Shown: positions 1 to 6,312 of the stretch, piece after piece
How positions within the stretch are numbered: position 1 is the first letter of the stretch
Layout of the letters: each line of letters begins with the position of its first letter
Notes under the pieces: generated by a model
What the model was told of the DNA's origin: nothing
Seen by the model: the letters and a program-made list of their open reading frames with translations, nothing else
Database searches by the model: none
Origin: Fibrobacterota bacterium
Lineage (GTDB): Bacteria; Fibrobacterota; Chitinivibrionia; Chitinivibrionales; FEN-1185
DNA: 64,000 nt
Assembly (NCBI GenBank): GCA_003165595.1
Contig: PLWQ01000012.1
Coordinates: forward strand, 543,392 to 607,391
Direction: 5' to 3'
Translations under genes and position numbers: made by a program

Positions 1-371
1 ATCATGCCCTGGTCGCCCGCGCCCTGTTCCTTGTGAAGGCCCTTTCCCGCGGTCACGCCCTGTGATATGTCGGGCGACTGCTTGTCGAGGGTCACCATGA
101 TGCCGCAGCTTTTCGCTTCAAACCCGAGGTCCGGATCGTTGTACCCTATTTCCGCGATCGTCTTGCGGACAACACCGGGAATATCCACAATCGCCTTGCT
201 CGTGATTTCTCCGGCAACCACGACCAGGCCGGTGGTTACCAGGGTCTCGCAGGCGACGCGGGAATAGGAGTCCTGCGAAAGCATCGCATCGAGGATCGCG
301 TCGGAGATCTGATCGGCCACTTTGTCCGGATGACCCTGCGAAACGCTTTCGGAGGTAAACAGGTACTTCAT
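1..371 (-). CDS. metK: S-adenosylmethionine synthetase, N-terminal part (cut by window edge)
   Basis: MetK condenses methionine and ATP to S-adenosylmethionine in the cytoplasm. The first 123 residues are visible. They begin [20 protein letters not shown], the family's N-terminal motif carrying the ATP-phosphate-contacting histidine, and continue with the conserved ISDAILDA and [17 protein letters not shown] stretches. The ATG at 371 is set by an AAGGTGG ribosome site a few bases upstream. The C-terminal two thirds lie beyond base 1. The product would serve the radical SAM enzymes and methyltransferases encoded further along, but that link is only metabolic. A possible -10 (TAGTAT) lies near 450 on the minus strand; I saw no recognisable SAM riboswitch in the leader. 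Confidence 0.97.
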   Translation of the reverse strand, partial: MKYLFTSESVSQGHPDKVADQISDAILDAMLSQDSYSRVACETLVTTGLVVVAGEITSKAIVDIPGVVRKTIAEIGYNDPDLGFEAKSCGIMVTLDKQSPDISQGVTAGKGLHKEQGAGDQGM

Positions 372-615
372 CGATTCCACCTTTCGGAAAATTGATTTAT
401 GGTAACAGAAAAAAAATGCCTGAGTATCGCTTTGGCGGACTGGGTAAAATACTATATCTCTGGGGCCACAAACAAGGATATTGGCCTCACCGCCGACGAA
501 GGGCCCCGACGATGCCGCCGGTGAAATTATTTGTCAAGCCGGTCGCCGTGGAGCTATCGCGATACAAACGATTTTCCCTCTACCTGGTGCGGCAGCGTGT
601 TTCGGCGAAGACTCT

Positions 616-644
616 GAAGGGGATGCGGCCGGATCATCCCCTTC
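616..644 (-). terminator. Hairpin downstream of the FMN reductase gene
   Basis: A perfect 10-bp inverted repeat (GAAGGGGATG / CATCCCCTTC) with a 9-nt loop lies 25 bases past the reductase stop codon. No U-tract follows on the minus strand, so it may be a processing or attenuating hairpin rather than a strong intrinsic terminator. The remaining metK leader (372-615) contains a possible promoter and nothing else I recognise. Confidence 0.5.
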
Positions 645-668
645 CTGTTTGCGAACAAGAAGGCGGCG

Positions 669-1229
669 CTATTTTTTGCGCACCGTTTTCAGCGCCGTTC
701 CCCATGCGATAACCTGGTCCAGCATCACGGTTACGGCTGCCTCATGGTGCGGCGCAGGCTTGAAAACTCTGTAGTTTTCAAAGTCGCTGTGAAGCGAGAG
801 CATCACCTGGGCGCGGACGTCGGCAATTTGCAGCTCCGCCATGACTCCTCGTAGATGCTCAACCGCCCGCGCACCGCCGGCGCTGCCGTAGCTCACAAAC
901 CCGGCAGCCTTGTTGTTCCATTCCCGGTAGACGAAGTCCAGTGCGTTCTTGAGGGCGCCCGGCACCGTGTGGTTGTACTCGCCGGTCACAAATACGAACG
1001 CGTCGAACGATTCGATTTTCGCGGACCATGCCTTTGTGTGATCGTTGGAATATTTGCCCATTGACGGTGGTATCGGCTCATCGAGCAGAGGCAGGTTGAA
1101 ACTCTTGACATCCACAAGCTCGAATTCGGCGTCCGTGCGCTTCTTTGCAATGCCGTATACCCAGTTTGCAACGCCTTCGCCGAGCCGGCCGGGCCGTGTG
1201 CTTCCGAGAATAATTGCGACTTTGAGCAT
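669..1229 (-). CDS. NAD(P)H-dependent FMN reductase-family flavoprotein
   Basis: A 186-residue flavodoxin-like protein beginning MLKVAIILGSTRPGRLGEGV. The GSTRPGR loop is the FMN-phosphate-binding signature of the NADPH-dependent FMN reductase/azoreductase family, and FVFVTGEYNHTVPGALKNAL is the second conserved flavin-contact segment, followed by the expected FVSYGSAGG. The start is fixed by an AAAGGAGG site eight bases before the ATG; a longer open frame upstream lacks such a site. Predicted cytosolic, reducing flavin, quinone or similar acceptors with NAD(P)H; the true substrate cannot be read from sequence. It is transcribed towards metK but probably separately, given the 297-base gap. 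Confidence 0.9.
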   Translation of the reverse strand: MLKVAIILGSTRPGRLGEGVANWVYGIAKKRTDAEFELVDVKSFNLPLLDEPIPPSMGKYSNDHTKAWSAKIESFDAFVFVTGEYNHTVPGALKNALDFVYREWNNKAAGFVSYGSAGGARAVEHLRGVMAELQIADVRAQVMLSLHSDFENYRVFKPAPHHEAAVTVMLDQVIAWGTALKTVRKK

Positions 1230-1337
1230 GAGCAAACCTCCTTTGTGAAAGTTTAGCGATCGGTGCTTCTCACTCGCCAAATGCCCGTCGATGTGAGCGC
1301 CGAAAACGATTTTGATTCTGCGGAAACCCTGGTGTCG

Positions 1338-2489
1338 CTACCGGGCGTAGTACTCTTCCAGAAGCTCAATTACAGGCACCCCGGTCTTCTCGCTTATCCT
1401 GGCCAGCGCCTCGTATTCCGGTTTTGTAAACGAATGGCCCTTGTAGGAACAGATCTTCTCCTCCACCGGCTCCCCGCGAATCGTCGCGGTCGAGGCGCTT
1501 CTCTGTGCGACGATCCGGTCTTCCAGCCGCAAGCGCACGCCGAGTGTGCGGGTATGGAGCATGACAAGGTCGGCAAGGGCAGCCCGCCTGTCCGGCGCGC
1601 AGAGGACGGTAAGGCGGTAGCCGGGCCGGCCCTTCTTCATGAACACGGGGAGCCACGACACGTCGAGCGCGCCTTCACGCATGAGCCGGGTCGCCACATC
1701 GCCCATGATCTCGCCTGAGATGTGGTCCATGTCCGATTCCATAACACAGACGCGGGCCCCCGCAGTCGGCGCGTCACGGTCAACAAGAAATACGCGCAGA
1801 ACGTTTGGCATCCGCTCGAACGACTTGTCGCCGCACCCATAGCCGCTTGCCAGCACAGTGCCGGACACGCCGGATGTTTCCTGTGTGCCGAGCGCCGTAA
1901 GCACGGCGCACCCGGTCGGCGTGAGCAACTCTCCCTCGACGTCGAGAATGCGGATGGCGAAGCCCACGGCCATTTCGACCACAGCCGGCACGGGCACGGG
2001 AAGAATGCCGTGCTGCGTGGAGACTGTGCCGCGTCCGTCGGCGAGGGTCGAGAAGAAAAAAGTGTCGATGCCCAGGTAGTCCAGGGCAAGGCTTATGCCG
2101 GCCACGTCGACGATGGTGTCGACCGCACCCACTTCGTGAAAATGCACTTTGTCAACTGAAATGCCGTGCACCTTTGCCTCGGCTTTCCCGAGCCTCGCCA
2201 GCACCGATTCGCATCTGGTAAACACCGGATTCTTGTAGCCGGCGGCCCGTATCATGCCGAGGATCTGGTGGATGTGGCGGTACTCGCGAGGCGTGTCCCA
2301 CGCCATCACCAGATGCGACGCGGCAATGGCGCTGCGTTGCGCCTTCTCCACGTTAAACGTGAAGCCTGGAATTCCGAGTTTCCCGAGCTCGACGCGCAGG
2401 TACTCGACGGGAACTCCTAAGTCCACGAGCGAGGACAGAATCATGTCGCCGCTTGCGCCCGATACGAGGTCAAAGTAGAGAGCCTTCAT
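1338..2489 (-). CDS. larC: Nickel-pincer cofactor biosynthesis protein LarC
   Basis: 383 residues. LarC inserts nickel into pyridinium-3,5-bisthiocarboxylic acid mononucleotide to finish the nickel-pincer cofactor of lactate racemase and related LarA enzymes. The N-terminus MKALYFDLVSGASGDMILSS is the family hallmark, followed by the VHFHEVGAVDTIVDVAG and LLTPTGCAVLTAL blocks. The C-terminal metal-insertion part (ESDMDHISGEIMGDV) is in the same frame, so this is a single uninterrupted chain, unlike the frameshifted LarC1/LarC2 of Lactobacillus plantarum. The ATG at 2489 follows an AAAGGA site; a start 24 bases earlier lacks one. No larA, larB or larE is present in the window. Confidence 0.92.
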   Translation of the reverse strand: MKALYFDLVSGASGDMILSSLVDLGVPVEYLRVELGKLGIPGFTFNVEKAQRSAIAASHLVMAWDTPREYRHIHQILGMIRAAGYKNPVFTRCESVLARLGKAEAKVHGISVDKVHFHEVGAVDTIVDVAGISLALDYLGIDTFFFSTLADGRGTVSTQHGILPVPVPAVVEMAVGFAIRILDVEGELLTPTGCAVLTALGTQETSGVSGTVLASGYGCGDKSFERMPNVLRVFLVDRDAPTAGARVCVMESDMDHISGEIMGDVATRLMREGALDVSWLPVFMKKGRPGYRLTVLCAPDRRAALADLVMLHTRTLGVRLRLEDRIVAQRSASTATIRGEPVEEKICSYKGHSFTKPEYEALARISEKTGVPVIELLEEYYAR

Positions 2490-2532
2490 CGAAAATCCTT
2501 TGTGGTTGCTCACCGGAAGAGTGTTTGAAAAA

Positions 2533-3339
2533 TCAGATCTCCTTGCGCTGGAACGCGAACGCCAGGCCCGCAGCGGCCAGGCAAACGTAGCCCGCCATTA
2601 CGAGTACCGGGTGCACGGAGCCCAAGGGCCTGAAGACGTCACCCTTGATAAGCGAGACCGCGCAGTACTGCATTGAGCACACCTTGGGCCACACCATTTC
2701 CCATCCCGGAATGCCGGCAGGATGATTCGCGAGCAGCGCCTGACCGAGCCTGCTTTGCGCCGCATGGAAGAGGGAATCGGCGACAAAACTTACGGCGACC
2801 ACGCCGATGCCGACCATGGCTGCCGCGAAGTCGGGCATAAAGAGTGACATCGTGCACACAAGCAACACCATAAAGAGGACATTGACTGAGCACAAGCACG
2901 ACGCGGCGAGATAGCCGGGCATGGCGCCGCCCGCGCTGATGAGCGTGATGACGAAAATGGTGAGGTGAAGTACGAACATGAACGCAAAAGAGACCAGCCA
3001 GATGCCGACGGCGCGGCCCGCCACGTAGGTGATTCGGGCAAGCGGCTTGGACAGCATGTACTGCACGGTGCCGTCGTCCCTGTCACGGCTCAGCAGGTTC
3101 ATGGAAAGAATCGCCGCGATGAGCAACACGCCCCCGGCCACAATGTGAAAGGCGATGATGGAGGCATGCCACGCAACGGTGACGGAGTCGAGCGATTTGC
3201 CGTTTACCACGTAATTTCCCGAATAGCAACCTCTCAGGAGCAGCAGGAATCCGATACTCACGGCCAGAAGCACGAAGAAACTCTTCTGGTTGATGATGTC
3301 GACAACGGTGTACTTGACGATGTAGAGAAAATTACGCAT
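2533..3339 (-). CDS. ABC-2 type transporter permease
   Basis: A 268-residue membrane protein with about six hydrophobic segments. It starts MRNFLYIVKYTVVDIINQK, a cytoplasmic amphipathic lead-in typical of ABC-2 permeases, then FFVLLAVSIGFLLLL. The loop LLSRDRDDGTVQYMLSKPLAR is the characteristic ABC-2 coupling region (RE/DxGT...LxxPxxR). The ATG overlaps the end of the upstream ATPase gene by 8 bases, so the two are translationally coupled and form one exporter. Substrate unknown. A longer frame upstream would be antisense-free but lies inside the ATPase gene and is not needed. Confidence 0.88.
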   Translation of the reverse strand: MRNFLYIVKYTVVDIINQKSFFVLLAVSIGFLLLLRGCYSGNYVVNGKSLDSVTVAWHASIIAFHIVAGGVLLIAAILSMNLLSRDRDDGTVQYMLSKPLARITYVAGRAVGIWLVSFAFMFVLHLTIFVITLISAGGAMPGYLAASCLCSVNVLFMVLLVCTMSLFMPDFAAAMVGIGVVAVSFVADSLFHAAQSRLGQALLANHPAGIPGWEMVWPKVCSMQYCAVSLIKGDVFRPLGSVHPVLVMAGYVCLAAAGLAFAFQRKEI

Positions 3340-4051
3340 GCGGCCCTTCGATGGCGCGGACAAAGACGTCTTCGAGCGATTCGCCTTCGCGCACAATTGA
3401 GGCAATGGCGTCCTTGAGGACAATTTTCCCTTTGTTAATTATGGCGGCCGTATCACAGGTCTTTTCCACCTCCGACAGCATATGCGAATTGAGAATGATG
3501 GTCACGCCCTTCTGCTTGAGCCCATCCATGATGCGTCGAACGTCTCGAATGCCAAGCGGATCAAGGCCGCTGGCAGGCTCGTCGAGGACCAGCAGGCTTG
3601 TGCCCGGTATCATGGCTGCGGCAAGGCATATTCGTTGCAACATGCCCTTCGAGTACGTTTTCATCCTCGACTTTTCCTTGCCCGCCATGCCCACGGTTTC
3701 CAGGACTTCGGAGATTTTCTCGCCTGCCCGGGCGCCGCTCATGCCGCACAACTCCGCCTGGCGCGAGAGATAGCCGCGCCCCGACAGATGCAGGGGTACC
3801 CGCGCGTTCTCGGCAAGATATCCCACGCCCCGCCGCGCAAGCGGGTTGGTACTTGCCATGCCGTTGATGGCTGCGGTCCCCGCGGTAGGCCTTACAAAAT
3901 CAAGCAGCATTTTGACAAGCGTGGTTTTTCCGGCGCCGTTGGGACCCAGCAGGGCGAAAAATTCGCCCTCGGCCACGGAAAAGGAGATATTGTCAACCGC
4001 GGGGCCAGTCCCGGATTGGTAGCGTTTGCTGATGGAGGAGAATGTTACCAT
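3332..4051 (-). CDS. ABC transporter ATP-binding protein
   Basis: 239 residues, complete nucleotide-binding domain: Walker A LLGPNGAGKTTLVKMLL near residue 40, signature YSKGMLQRICLAAAM near 140 (the SKGM form common in ABC-2 exporters), Walker B LLVLDEPASGLDP and switch histidine in ILNSHMLSEVE. It energises the permease encoded next to it. I place the start at MVTFSSISKRYQSG because the ABC domain begins there; there is no clear ribosome site and the gene begins 22 bases after the HAD phosphatase stop, so it may be translated by reinitiation. In-frame starts further upstream would add a non-conserved extension. Confidence 0.9.
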   Translation of the reverse strand: MVTFSSISKRYQSGTGPAVDNISFSVAEGEFFALLGPNGAGKTTLVKMLLDFVRPTAGTAAINGMASTNPLARRGVGYLAENARVPLHLSGRGYLSRQAELCGMSGARAGEKISEVLETVGMAGKEKSRMKTYSKGMLQRICLAAAMIPGTSLLVLDEPASGLDPLGIRDVRRIMDGLKQKGVTIILNSHMLSEVEKTCDTAAIINKGKIVLKDAIASIVREGESLEDVFVRAIEGPHA

Positions 4052-4073
4052 GGCGAGGTATAAATATACAATG

Positions 4074-4724
4074 TTAACCCATATCCGGGCACAACTGCCG
4101 AAGATCGTCGAGAACATAGGTGGGCCTGGTTGCAATCGCCAGATGATCGTTGTGGCTTCTGTTGACAAAAGCAGTATCCACGCCTGCGCGAAATCCGCAT
4201 TCGATGTCGAAGCCGGAATCGCCCACCATGAGGGCTAAGGACTTATCCGCTACTTTGAGCGCCAATAGCGCGGCAAGCACAGGCTCCGGGTCCGGTTTGT
4301 GACTCGCGGTATCTTCCGGCGTGATGAGTGCGTCGAAAAAATCGAATATACCGGTTTCCTTGAGATACAAATCCAGGGTCTGGCGCCTGCGCGAGGTTAC
4401 TACGGCGCATCGCTTCCCCCGATTGCGCAGCAGAGACAGGGTCTCCGCGACACCCGGAAAAAGCCGCAGGTAGTCCGCGTAGATTGAAAGCTGGTACTTC
4501 ATGTGGGCGCCGCCGATTGTCGCAAACCGGTCGTCGGTGAGGGGGCCAAGGTACAATTCCAGCTGGCGCCGTAGCGTGAGGCCAATGCCCCTCGCCACAC
4601 GGTCCCTGGAAATTTCCATGTGGCCGTACTTCCTGCATGTGAACAAAAAGCATTGGTAAATCAACTCGGTAGTGTCGAAAAGGGTCCCGTCGGCGTCGAA
4701 AAGGTAGCAGGAATAGTCTTTCAT
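4074..4724 (-). CDS. HAD-superfamily phosphatase, phosphoglycolate phosphatase-like
   Basis: 216 residues. Motif I is FDADGTLFDTTE (nucleophile and acid/base aspartates), motif II is AVVTSRRRQ, the motif III lysine is in ASHKPDPEPVLAALLAL, and motif IV is MVGDSGFDIECG. The order and the helical cap between motifs I and II match the Gph/PGMB-type subfamily. Likely a cytosolic small phosphomonoesterase; the substrate cannot be assigned. It is the first gene of a probable three-gene unit with the ABC exporter. No good ribosome site is visible before the ATG at 4724. Confidence 0.87.
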   Translation of the reverse strand: MKDYSCYLFDADGTLFDTTELIYQCFLFTCRKYGHMEISRDRVARGIGLTLRRQLELYLGPLTDDRFATIGGAHMKYQLSIYADYLRLFPGVAETLSLLRNRGKRCAVVTSRRRQTLDLYLKETGIFDFFDALITPEDTASHKPDPEPVLAALLALKVADKSLALMVGDSGFDIECGFRAGVDTAFVNRSHNDHLAIATRPTYVLDDLRQLCPDMG

Positions 4725-4874
4725 GAATTACAAATTATTTTCTTGAGCGCCGCGAGCGTGAGGAAAAAGAGGAGATTGTTTCGCAATCGAACGGTTGTGT
4801 CCGCCGCACTGTTCCATTATCAAACGCCCCTTTCGAATATCCCGCTAATTCCATCGAATTTCAGCGTTTTTCCG

Positions 4875-4890
4875 TTGGCACAGACCTTGC
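4875..4890 (+). promoter_or_regulatory. Sigma-54 (-24/-12) promoter
   Basis: TTGGCACAGACCTTGC matches the RpoN consensus TGGCAC-N5-TTGC exactly, with GG and GC ten bases apart. It lies 51 bases before the ATG of the 61-residue protein that precedes hsp20. A near-identical copy lies at 13550. The 4725-4874 stretch upstream would hold any activator sites; I could not identify one. Confidence 0.85.
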
Positions 4891-4940
4891 GTTCTTAGGA
4901 CAACGACAAAGGAAATGAAGAAACACGATCGGAGGCATGT

Positions 4941-5126
4941 ATGGAGAACAGGAATGTAGTTGACAAGAGGGCTGTGAGGCTTGAAGAGGTGATGAAGCCC
5001 GATTACATACCTTTTCTGGGCGGACGGCCAAAACGGCAAACCGTCATCGGCAAGGAAGACATAATGAATCTTGAAATCGCGCTCTACACCAGCGCAAGCG
5101 TCCAGGAGTTTCTCGAAAAAGTGTAA
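4941..5126 (+). CDS. Small protein of unknown function upstream of hsp20
   Basis: 61 residues, starting MENRNVVDKRAVRLEEVMKP, charged and without a signal peptide or membrane segment. A strong GGAGG site sits five bases before the ATG, and the gene lies between a consensus sigma-54 promoter and hsp20, 44 bases from the latter's start, so the two are probably co-transcribed. I do not recognise a family. Its position suggests a stress-related or chaperone-accessory role, but this is inference from context only. Confidence 0.75.
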   Translation: MENRNVVDKRAVRLEEVMKPDYIPFLGGRPKRQTVIGKEDIMNLEIALYTSASVQEFLEKV

Positions 5127-5170
5127 CTCATCAACACCCATATCCCATAACCTCAACAAAGGAGTCACGT

Positions 5171-5611
5171 ATGTCCGCACTCATCAGGTACGAAACACCA
5201 TCAACATCGCTCACAAACCTCATAGACGATTTTCTGGGAACCGGCGTCTTTGACTCGTGGGACCGAAACATCTCGCTCGCCACGTATCCTCAGGTAGACA
5301 TCGTAGAAGATAAGGACGTCTACAGGATATCGGCCGACATGCCGGGCCTTGACAAGAATGATATTTCCGTCGAGGTAAAGAACGGTGTGCTTTCGATAAG
5401 CGGTGAGAAGAAAGAGGAAAAGACCGAACGGGACAAGAACCATTACTATCACTTCGAGAGGAAGTTCGGTTCATTCCGCAGGGAATTCGCGCTGCCCGAT
5501 CATGTCGATGCCGAGCACGTTGACGCTCGATACGCAAACGGCGTTCTCCAGCTCGTACTCAAGAAAACCGAGGCTGCAAAGCCGAAGGCGATCGACGTAA
5601 AGGTAGAATAA
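5171..5611 (+). CDS. Hsp20/alpha-crystallin small heat-shock protein
   Basis: 146 residues. An ATP-independent holdase that binds unfolding proteins. The alpha-crystallin domain spans about residues 38-140: PQVDIVEDKDVYRISADMPG, DISVEVKNGVLSISGEK, FGSFRREFALPDHVD, and the ANGVLQLVLKK motif (the conserved A-x-x-NGVL signature). The N-terminal arm and short C-terminal tail are of usual length. AAAGGAG precedes the ATG. It is expressed from the sigma-54 promoter at 4875 together with the preceding small gene and is closed by the terminator at 5631. Sigma-54 control of an Hsp20 is less usual than sigma-32 or HrcA control. Confidence 0.95.
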   Translation: MSALIRYETPSTSLTNLIDDFLGTGVFDSWDRNISLATYPQVDIVEDKDVYRISADMPGLDKNDISVEVKNGVLSISGEKKEEKTERDKNHYYHFERKFGSFRREFALPDHVDAEHVDARYANGVLQLVLKKTEAAKPKAIDVKVE

Positions 5612-5630
5612 GACAACAGGTGAACGCTTG

Positions 5631-5657
5631 AAAGGCCGCAGAGCATCGCGGCCTTTT
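5631..5657 (+). terminator. Intrinsic terminator of the hsp20 unit
   Basis: A 9-bp perfect stem AAAGGCCGC / GCGGCCTTT with an 8-nt loop, ending in a short T run, 20 bases after the hsp20 stop codon. Confidence 0.8.
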
Positions 5658-5835
5658 CCGTTGTTTGGCCGCTCCCGGTGCAAAATCACCATCCGCCCCA
5701 AAGTAACAAACCGCATCACAGCGCCGATGTTTCCATGCGGCAAGACATTCCAGCAGCGAGCAAAATATTCCCTCTTATTAATCGCTTCACTTAACGTCAG
5801 TTGTTTTAATATCAACATATTACAGATAGGTTAAA

Positions 5836-5851
5836 TTGGCACCCAATTTGA
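5836..5851 (+). promoter_or_regulatory. Possible sigma-54-like site (imperfect)
   Basis: TTGGCACCCAATTTGA has the -24 element TTGGCAC and correct spacing, but the -12 element reads GA instead of GC. It lies 34 bases before the start of a small gene. The mismatch falls at a normally invariant base, so this is a weak candidate compared with the sites at 4875 and 13550. Confidence 0.3.
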
Positions 5852-5884
5852 CTGTTTGTATGTTGGGAAGCCAGGAGGTGACGA

Positions 5885-6070
5885 TTGAATAAGACAAAGC
5901 TAGAACTGATCAGAGAAGCCAGGAAGACGTACAAGCAGATCTACCCCTGCGGCGCAAGGTCCAGCCTTGCCGAATGCTTCACTGCCGCGGACAACGGCAG
6001 GAAAGTGGTGTTCTGGTTCAATACCAGTGACAACAATACCCATGTTCTTATTGGTGAAATCAATTCGTGA
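5885..6070 (+). CDS. Small conserved-looking protein of unknown function (TTG start)
   Basis: 61 residues, beginning (M)NKTKLELIREARKTYKQI and ending with a beta-rich segment containing KVVFWFNTSDNNTHVLIGE. The start is TTG, supported by a very strong AGGAGGTG site five bases upstream and the absence of an in-frame ATG. Two cysteines (PCGARSS and ECF) could form a metal site or disulfide. No signal peptide or membrane helix. I do not recognise a family; the balanced composition and strong ribosome site argue it is real. The gap 6071-6312 after it holds a 9-bp GC-rich hairpin (6146-6167) and no gene. Confidence 0.7.
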   Translation: MNKTKLELIREARKTYKQIYPCGARSSLAECFTAADNGRKVVFWFNTSDNNTHVLIGEINS

Positions 6071-6145
6071 ATATCCATATCGTATTTCAATTTTCTTTAG
6101 TGAAAGCCAAACTATCTCTCATTGAAACATGAGAAATCTTGGCGC

Positions 6146-6167
6146 CCCGCCGCTTCGCAGCGGCGGG
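6146..6167 (+). terminator. GC-rich hairpin between small gene and glgP
   Basis: CCCGCCGCT-TCGC-AGCGGCGGG, a 9-bp perfect stem with a stable tetraloop, 76 bases after the small gene's stop. No T run follows, so termination would be weak or Rho-assisted. Confidence 0.45.
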
Positions 6168-6312
6168 CCTCCAGTCTTCTGTCAATTTTCAAGACAATAC
6201 GCCGACCATCATCCACAGCCATTACTTTCCCCAAACAGCTTCCCTTTTCAAGTATTTTATTGTATCCTAGTACCGGATCAAGCCGCCTTTCACAATCCCC
6301 CAAAGGAACAGT

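Noticed and set aside
372-615. SAM riboswitch upstream of metK
   Set aside because: No recognisable SAM-I, SAM-II or SAH-type conserved sequence in the leader; only a possible promoter and ribosome site.
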